From NCBI GenBank assembly GCA_022712235.1, contig JALAGW010000182.1:1-8703 (forward strand): a stretch of DNA of 8,703 nt, in the 5' to 3' direction. This stretch comes from Brevundimonas sp. GTDB lineage: Bacteria > Pseudomonadota > Alphaproteobacteria > Caulobacterales > Caulobacteraceae. Below, in pieces: positions 4,439-8,703 of the stretch. The stretch's first letter is position 1. The number at the start of each line of letters is the position of its first letter. A model generated the notes under the pieces. The model made no database searches and was not told the DNA's origin. It saw only the letters and a program-made list of their open reading frames with translations. A program made the translations under genes and the position numbers.

Positions 4439-7096
4439 TTACTCGGCGTCAGCCGTCTTCTTGGGCGCGGCCTTCTTGGCAGCTGGCTTTTTGGCGGCAG
4501 GCTTCTTGGCCGCCGGCTTCTTCTCGGTAGCGGCCTTGGCTGGAGCCTTCTTGGCGGCAGGTTTCCTGGCCGCAGCGGCCTTCTTCTTCGGCGCCGCGCC
4601 GGCCTTGGCGGCCAGTAGGGGCAGGGCGGCTTCCAGTGTCAGGTCCTCGGGCGTGACGCCCTTGGGCAGGGTGGCGTTGATCTTGCCCCATTTGACATAG
4701 GGGCCGAAACGTCCGGCCATGACCTGAACGGGGGCCTCGTCCTCAGGGTGAGCGCCCAGTTCCTTGAGCGGCGCCGTGGCCGAGCCGCGACCGGGACGAC
4801 CCGCCCGCTTTTCCGCCAGCAGGGCGACGGCGCGGTTGATCCCGACTTCGAACACCTCGTCGATGTCGGAGACATTGGCGTAGGTGCCGGCGTGCAGGAC
4901 GAACGGGCCGTAACGGCCCAGGCCCGCCGTGATCATCTTGCCGTCCTCGGGGTGAGGGCCGACCTCGCGCGGCAGGGCCAGCAGGCGCAGGGCCTGTTCC
5001 AGCGTCAGCGACGCGGGGCTCCAGCCCTTGGGCAGGGACGAGCGTTTGGGCTTTTCCTCGCCCGGCGGCGTGGTTTCGACATAGGGGCCGAAACGACCGA
5101 TCTTGAGCTGAACCGGCTGGCCGGTCGCCGGATCGACGCCCAGGTCGCGGTCGCCGCCGTCCGCGCCGCCTTCGGCGCCGTCAGGCGAGGCGACGGGGCG
5201 CGTGTATTTGCAGTCCGGATAGCGCGAGCAGCCGATGAAGGCGCCGAAGCGGCTGGTCTTCAGGCTGAGCTGACCCTGATGGCACAGGGGGCATTCACGC
5301 GGGTCCGAGCCGTCGCCCTTATCCGGGAAGATGTGGGCGCCGAGGGCGTCGTTCAGGTGATCCAGGATGGCCGAGGTGCGCAGTTCGCCCGCAGCTTGCG
5401 TTGCGGCATGGAAGTCGGTCCAGAAGCTGCGCAACAGCGCCTTCCAGTCCAGTTCGCCAGCGGACACCTCGTCCAGCTGGGTCTCGAGCGCGGCGGTGAA
5501 GTCGTATTCGACCCAGCGGGTGAAGAACTGCTCCAGGAAGGCCGTGACCAGCCGTCCCTTGTCCTCGGGATAGAAGCGGTTCTTGTCCATGCGGACGTAT
5601 TCGCGATCGCGCAGCGTCGTCAGAATGGAGGCGTAGGTCGAGGGGCGGCCGATGCCCAGCTCTTCCAGCTTCTTGACCAGGGTGGCTTCCGAGAAGCGCG
5701 GGGGCGGCTCGGTGAAGTGCTGATCGGTGCGAACGGCTTCGACCTTGGCCCTGGCGCCTTCCTTCAGCGCGGGCAGGCGACCGCCTTCGTCCTCGTCGTC
5801 CTCGGCCCCCTTCTGCTTCTCGTCGCGGCCTTCTTCATAGGCGGCGATGAAGCCGTCGAAGACGACGACCTGACCCGTGGCGCGCAGGCCGGTCTGGCCG
5901 TCGGGCGTCTCGATTTCGACCGTGGTGCGGTCCAGACGCGCGCTCTCCATCTGGGACGCGACCATGCGCTTCCAGATCAGTTCGTAGAGACGCTGCAGGT
6001 CGCCTTCGAGGCGCAAGGACTCGGGATGGCGCGCGATGTTGGTCGGGCGGATGGCTTCGTGCGCTTCCTGGGCGTTCTTGGCCTTGGTCTTGTAGTAGCG
6101 CGGCTCGGCCGGGACATAGGCGGGGCCGAAGCGGTCGGCGATGACCTCGCGCGCCTGAGCGATGCCCTCGGGGCTGACGAACAGGCCGTCGGTACGCATG
6201 TAGGTAATCAGGCCGCCGGTGTCGTCGACGCCTTCATACAGCTTCTGCGCCGCCTGCATGGTGCGCTGGGCGGTGAAGCCCAGCTTGCGCGAGGCTTCCT
6301 GTTGCAGGGTCGAGGTGGTGAAGGGCGGGGCAGGCGAACGCTTGGCCGGTTTCTTCTCGACCGACTTGATGGTGAAGTCGCCGGCCTTGATGGCGTCGCG
6401 GGCGGCGAAGGCCATTTCCTCGGTCGGGATGTCCAGACGCTGGATGCGCTTGCCGGCGTGCTTGACCAGGCGGGTGGTGAAGGGTGGGCTGTCAGCGACC
6501 AGATCGGCCTCGACCGACCAGTATTCCTGGGCCTTGAACTTCTCGATCTCCATCTCGCGATCGACCACGATGCGCAGGGCGACCGATTGCACCCGACCCG
6601 CCGAACGGGCGCCGGGCAGCTTGCGCCACAGGACGGGCGACAGGTTGAAGCCCACCAGATAGTCCAGCGCGCGACGGGCCAGATAGGCCTCGACCAGTTC
6701 CATATCCAGCTGGCGCGGATTGGCCATGGCCTCCAGCACGGCGGCCTTGGTGATGGCGTTGAAGGTGACGCGCTGAACCTCCGTGTCCTTCAGCGCCTTC
6801 TTCTTGTTCAGGACTTCCAGAACGTGCCAGCTGATCGCCTCTCCCTCGCGGTCGGGGTCGGTCGCGAGAATGACGCGGTCGGCGCGCTTGGCCGCCTCGG
6901 CGATCTCGGACAGGCGCTTGGACGCCTTGGCGTCGACCTCCCACTGCATGGCGAAATCTTCGTCGGGCAGGACGGAGCCGTCCTTGGACGGCAGGTCGCG
7001 GATATGGCCGTAGGAGGCCAGAACCTCATAGTCCGAGCCCAGGTATTTATTGATGGTCTTGGCCTTGGCGGGGCTCTCGACGATGACGAGATTCAT
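4439..7096 (-). CDS. topA: DNA topoisomerase I (type IA)
   Basis: Relaxes negative supercoils behind polymerases by cutting and rejoining one strand. The 885-residue protein begins with the TOPRIM domain: VESPAKAKTI has the catalytic Glu7, and ATDPDREGE has the metal-binding Asp80, Asp82 and Glu84. The nucleophile is Tyr299 in ITYMRTD (297-303). A single four-cysteine zinc finger follows, with Cys602, Cys605, Cys623 and Cys629. After it come three topoisomerase C-terminal repeats marked by IGRFGPYV (about 666-673), LGRYGPFV (726-733) and AGRFGPYV (794-801). The last 50 residues are a Lys/Ala/Pro tail. The ATG is fixed by the universally conserved MNLVIVESPAKAKTI start, though no good Shine-Dalgarno precedes it. 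In related genomes topA sits near dprA; here a small opposite-strand gene lies between them. Confidence 0.98.
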   Translation of the reverse strand: MNLVIVESPAKAKTINKYLGSDYEVLASYGHIRDLPSKDGSVLPDEDFAMQWEVDAKASKRLSEIAEAAKRADRVILATDPDREGEAISWHVLEVLNKKKALKDTEVQRVTFNAITKAAVLEAMANPRQLDMELVEAYLARRALDYLVGFNLSPVLWRKLPGARSAGRVQSVALRIVVDREMEIEKFKAQEYWSVEADLVADSPPFTTRLVKHAGKRIQRLDIPTEEMAFAARDAIKAGDFTIKSVEKKPAKRSPAPPFTTSTLQQEASRKLGFTAQRTMQAAQKLYEGVDDTGGLITYMRTDGLFVSPEGIAQAREVIADRFGPAYVPAEPRYYKTKAKNAQEAHEAIRPTNIARHPESLRLEGDLQRLYELIWKRMVASQMESARLDRTTVEIETPDGQTGLRATGQVVVFDGFIAAYEEGRDEKQKGAEDDEDEGGRLPALKEGARAKVEAVRTDQHFTEPPPRFSEATLVKKLEELGIGRPSTYASILTTLRDREYVRMDKNRFYPEDKGRLVTAFLEQFFTRWVEYDFTAALETQLDEVSAGELDWKALLRSFWTDFHAATQAAGELRTSAILDHLNDALGAHIFPDKGDGSDPRECPLCHQGQLSLKTSRFGAFIGCSRYPDCKYTRPVASPDGAEGGADGGDRDLGVDPATGQPVQLKIGRFGPYVETTPPGEEKPKRSSLPKGWSPASLTLEQALRLLALPREVGPHPEDGKMITAGLGRYGPFVLHAGTYANVSDIDEVFEVGINRAVALLAEKRAGRPGRGSATAPLKELGAHPEDEAPVQVMAGRFGPYVKWGKINATLPKGVTPEDLTLEAALPLLAAKAGAAPKKKAAAARKPAAKKAPAKAATEKKPAAKKPAAKKPAAKKAAPKKTADAE
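4457..4588 (-). repeat. topA: Lys/Ala/Pro-rich repeat tract encoding the topA tail
   Basis: Residues 837-880 of TopA contain four PAAKK units (846-850, 861-865, 866-870, 871-875), the last three in tandem, plus degenerate APAK and APKK copies. At DNA level this is an imperfect repeat built on GCCGCCAAGAAG-like units. Similar basic tails on bacterial TopA add non-specific DNA binding. Such tracts vary in copy number and are prone to slippage. Confidence 0.8.
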
Positions 7097-7124
7097 GGCG
7101 CTCTATTCGGGAAATCGGGGCGCG

Positions 7125-7153
7125 AACGTGGTTGGCGTCGGAGGGGAAGTCAA
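7125..7153 (-). promoter_or_regulatory. Weak candidate promoter of topA
   Basis: TTGACT (7148-7153) is a good -35 box on the minus strand, but the hexamer 17 nt downstream (CACGTT, 7125-7130) is a poor -10. The overlapping GCCAACC could be a Caulobacter-type -10. It is supported mainly by position. Confidence 0.25.
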
Positions 7154-7194
7154 TCGCGTCGTTTGAGGTGAGCACGCTAAGGGTGTTTGCGGTC

Positions 7195-7223
7195 TTGATA
7201 TGCTACCCATGATTGTGTCTTAC
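7195..7223 (+). promoter_or_regulatory. Candidate promoter of the 71-residue gene
   Basis: TTGATA (7195-7200) and TCTTAC (7218-7223) are separated by 17 nt, and the Shine-Dalgarno follows about 14 nt later. The -10 is only a partial match. Confidence 0.35.
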
Positions 7224-7250
7224 TCGCATTCCTGTCAGGAGGGTTTGAGC

Positions 7251-7466
7251 GTGGCTGAAGCAACAGGGCGACACGAACTTCGATCAAGCAGCGGGCTGCG
7301 CGGTCGGTCGTCTCCGCCAGACCTGAACGATTATCCTGTTCGCGAGTATGTCATGGCGATGGCTGTAGAGCTGGCGAACATGGCGCGCTGGGATGGGGAT
7401 GAGAAACTGGCCTGCGCTCTCGAAGCGGCTGCCGAGTTGGCCAAAAGGGAGAAGCCCTCGGGCTGA
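7251..7466 (+). CDS. Small conserved-looking protein of unknown function
   Basis: A 71-residue protein of unknown function. The open frame extends upstream to an ATG near 7209, but I place the start at GTG 7251 because AGGAGGG (7237-7243) lies 7 nt before it; the upstream candidates have no such site. The first 24 residues are polar and probably unstructured (RSSSGLRGRSSPPD). Residues 28-66 look like two helices, with EYVMAMAVELANMARWDGDEKLACALEAA arranged as two runs joined at DGD. I recall similar short helical proteins in alphaproteobacteria, all uncharacterised. There is no signal peptide or membrane segment, so it is probably cytosolic. It is transcribed divergently from topA and converges on dprA, with its TGA directly touching the dprA stop. 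Confidence 0.7.
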   Translation: MAEATGRHELRSSSGLRGRSSPPDLNDYPVREYVMAMAVELANMARWDGDEKLACALEAAAELAKREKPSG

Positions 7467-8552
7467 TCAGGTCGACGCCAGACCGCCGGGCAAAAGCGTC
7501 GCGCGATCGGCCAGACTGAGTTCGAGCAGGGCGGCGGCCACCACTCCGATCGGCAGATCGAGCGCTCTGGCCAATTCGTCGCGCGGTATGGGCGTGGGGG
7601 ACAGCAGGGCGGCGACCTGTTCGATCAGAGCCTCGTCCAGGTCGTCGGGCGCGCCATGGAAGGGCGAATCGTCTGGCGGTTCGCGAAGGGTCCGCAGGGT
7701 GCTGAAGGCGCGCTCGACGTCGTCCAGTCCCTCGCACAGGATGGCGCCCTGCCGCAGCAGTTCGTTGGGGCCTTTCGAGCGGGGGTCCAGCGGCGAACCG
7801 GGAACGGCGAAGACGTCGCGGCCCTGTTCATTGGCCAGGCGGGCGGTGATCAGGGAGCCTGAACGGATTTCCGCCTCGACCACGATCACCCCGCGCGACA
7901 GGCCCGAGATGATGCGGTTCCGGCGGGGGAAGTCGCGGGCCTGGGCGCGGGCGCCGACGGGGCTTTCCGAGACAATGCAGCCCGCCTCGACGATCTGGCG
8001 ATAGAGGTCGGCGTTCTCGGCGGGATAGATGTCGTCCACGCCGCCGCCGAGGACGGCGACGGTGCCGGTCGGCAGGGCCCCTTGGTGGGCCGCCGCGTCG
8101 ATGCCGCGCGCCAGACCCGAGACGACGACATGGCCCGCCTCGCCCAGTTGTTGCGACAGGCCGCGCGCGATGCGTTGGCCGCCCGCCGAGGCGATGCGGG
8201 CGCCGACGACGCCGATGCAGGCACGGGACAGAAGGCCGATGTCGCCGCGCGTCCACAGCAGGGGCGGCGGCGGATCGACGGCCGCGAGCAGGTCGGGATA
8301 GTCCGCGTCGCCCAGCAGGATCAGTCGCGCGCCGACGCGTTCGCCCGCCGCCAGTTCGACTTCAACGCGATCGACATCAGGCAGGGCGTAACCGTCGCGG
8401 CCGCTGCGACGCACCATATCGGGCAGGGCCTCGACCGCGCGAACGGCCGAGCCGAACCGCTGCAACAGTTGGGAAAAGGCCACGGGACCGACGCGGTCGG
8501 TGCGGGCCAGCCGAAGCCGGGCGAAGCGCTCGGCGTCGGACAGCGAGGTCAA
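7467..8552 (-). CDS. dprA: DNA-processing protein DprA (Smf)
   Basis: Binds incoming single-stranded DNA and loads RecA during natural transformation; it is also common in species not known to be competent. The 361-residue protein has an N-terminal helical SAM-like region (about 5-60). The Rossmann-like core carries GVVGARIAS (114-122), SGLARGIDAAAH (145-156), FPRRNRIISGL (208-218) and AVPGSP (249-254). A C-terminal winged-helix domain (about 305-355) completes the usual full-length alphaproteobacterial layout. The start is TTG: the TTG at 8550-8552 overlaps the plsY stop as TTGA, the next residues TSLSDAERFARLRLA match the expected N-terminus, and no ATG or GTG lies nearby upstream. Only AAGAAGG precedes it at very short spacing, so translation is probably coupled to plsY. 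Transcription most likely starts upstream of plsY, outside the window. Confidence 0.96.
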   Translation of the reverse strand: MTSLSDAERFARLRLARTDRVGPVAFSQLLQRFGSAVRAVEALPDMVRRSGRDGYALPDVDRVEVELAAGERVGARLILLGDADYPDLLAAVDPPPPLLWTRGDIGLLSRACIGVVGARIASAGGQRIARGLSQQLGEAGHVVVSGLARGIDAAAHQGALPTGTVAVLGGGVDDIYPAENADLYRQIVEAGCIVSESPVGARAQARDFPRRNRIISGLSRGVIVVEAEIRSGSLITARLANEQGRDVFAVPGSPLDPRSKGPNELLRQGAILCEGLDDVERAFSTLRTLREPPDDSPFHGAPDDLDEALIEQVAALLSPTPIPRDELARALDLPIGVVAAALLELSLADRATLLPGGLAST

Positions 8553-8703
8553 GCCTTCTTGGCCCCGATCTTGGGCTCGGCGCCCTTCAGCAGCCGGGCG
8601 ATGTTCTCATGGTGGCGGATATAGATGAGCACGGCGGTGAAGATCGCCAGGATCAGGCCGAAGAAGGTCGCGACCCCCTTGCCGCCCTTGAAGCCCAGCC
8701 AGA
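8549..8703 (-). CDS. plsY: Acyl-phosphate:glycerol-3-phosphate acyltransferase PlsY, 3' part, apparently lacking an internal segment
   Basis: Transfers an acyl group from acyl-phosphate to glycerol-3-phosphate in the inner membrane, the first step of phospholipid synthesis with PlsX. Only the last 50 codons are in the window. They contain the phosphate-binding motif in WLGFKGGKGVAT and the C-terminal motif in IRHHENIARLLKGAEPKIG, ending in AKKA. In family members such as E. coli PlsY, roughly 65 residues with two or more membrane helices and a YSS segment separate these motifs. Here only 16 residues (FFGLILAIF..., one hydrophobic run) lie between GGKGVAT and RHHEN, with the frame kept. Either the gene has an in-frame deletion of about 50-60 residues or the sequence is misassembled. 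The identity is clear; activity is doubtful. The TGA (8549-8551) overlaps the dprA TTG start. Confidence 0.85.
   Translation of the reverse strand, partial: WLGFKGGKGVATFFGLILAIFTAVLIYIRHHENIARLLKGAEPKIGAKKA

Noticed and set aside
4457..4588. Repeat tract read as a possible CRISPR or tandem mobile repeat
   Set aside because: The periodicity is codon-level Lys/Ala/Pro within topA, without spacers. It is a protein tail.
4748..7171. An 807-codon open frame on the plus strand opposite topA
   Set aside because: It mirrors topA in a frame where GC-rich codon use avoids stops. The translation is low-complexity Gly/Ala/Asp/Arg/Gln with no motif, and there is no ribosome site. topA itself has complete catalytic motifs.
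7467..8552. A new defence or competence island around dprA
   Set aside because: dprA with plsY and topA is a common housekeeping arrangement in alphaproteobacteria, and no nuclease, methylase or toxin gene is present in the window.

Overview
The window looks like chromosomal DNA of a GC-rich alphaproteobacterium of the order Caulobacterales, with Brevundimonas or Caulobacter the best guess. The grounds are strong G/C bias at third codon positions, the plsY-dprA-topA gene order, and a DEAD-box RNA helicase directly upstream of a soluble diguanylate cyclase. From memory, this last pairing resembles the rhlB/dgcB neighbourhood of Caulobacter crescentus. No phage, transposase, CRISPR array, rRNA or tRNA was seen.

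Left part (1-2266): a decayed 3' fragment of a MetQ/NlpA-type methionine-binding lipoprotein gene (+ strand, two in-frame amber codons) meets a minus-strand group. That group is an acyltransferase of the PlsC superfamily with altered substrate-binding motifs, preceded on the minus strand by a GGDEF diguanylate cyclase whose product-inhibition site is degenerate. The cyclase is separated from the upstream helicase gene by a clear terminator hairpin.

Middle (2267-4438): a 518-residue DEAD-box RNA helicase on the minus strand has a basic disordered tail ending in an IPAFLRR peptide. Its promoter lies divergently back to back with that of a small exported protein on the plus strand. The helicase leader carries a strong stem-loop. 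The small exported gene ends inside a very long hairpin that serves as a two-way terminator against topA.

Right part (4439-8703): topA (DNA topoisomerase I with a histone-H1-like Lys/Ala/Pro tail), a 71-residue unknown gene on the opposite strand with a perfect Shine-Dalgarno, then dprA and the 3' end of plsY. dprA starts at a TTG codon that overlaps the plsY stop, so the two are probably translationally coupled. The stop codons of the small gene and dprA abut with no spacer.

Most of this is ordinary housekeeping: RNA turnover, c-di-GMP signalling, DNA supercoiling, DNA uptake/recombination and phospholipid synthesis. I did not find a convincing new multi-gene system. The points most worth a second look are the visible plsY fragment, which joins two conserved motifs while lacking roughly 50-60 residues between them; the helicase C-terminal peptide resembling the FtsZ tail; the PlsC-like enzyme with missing motif residues; and the metQ remnant.
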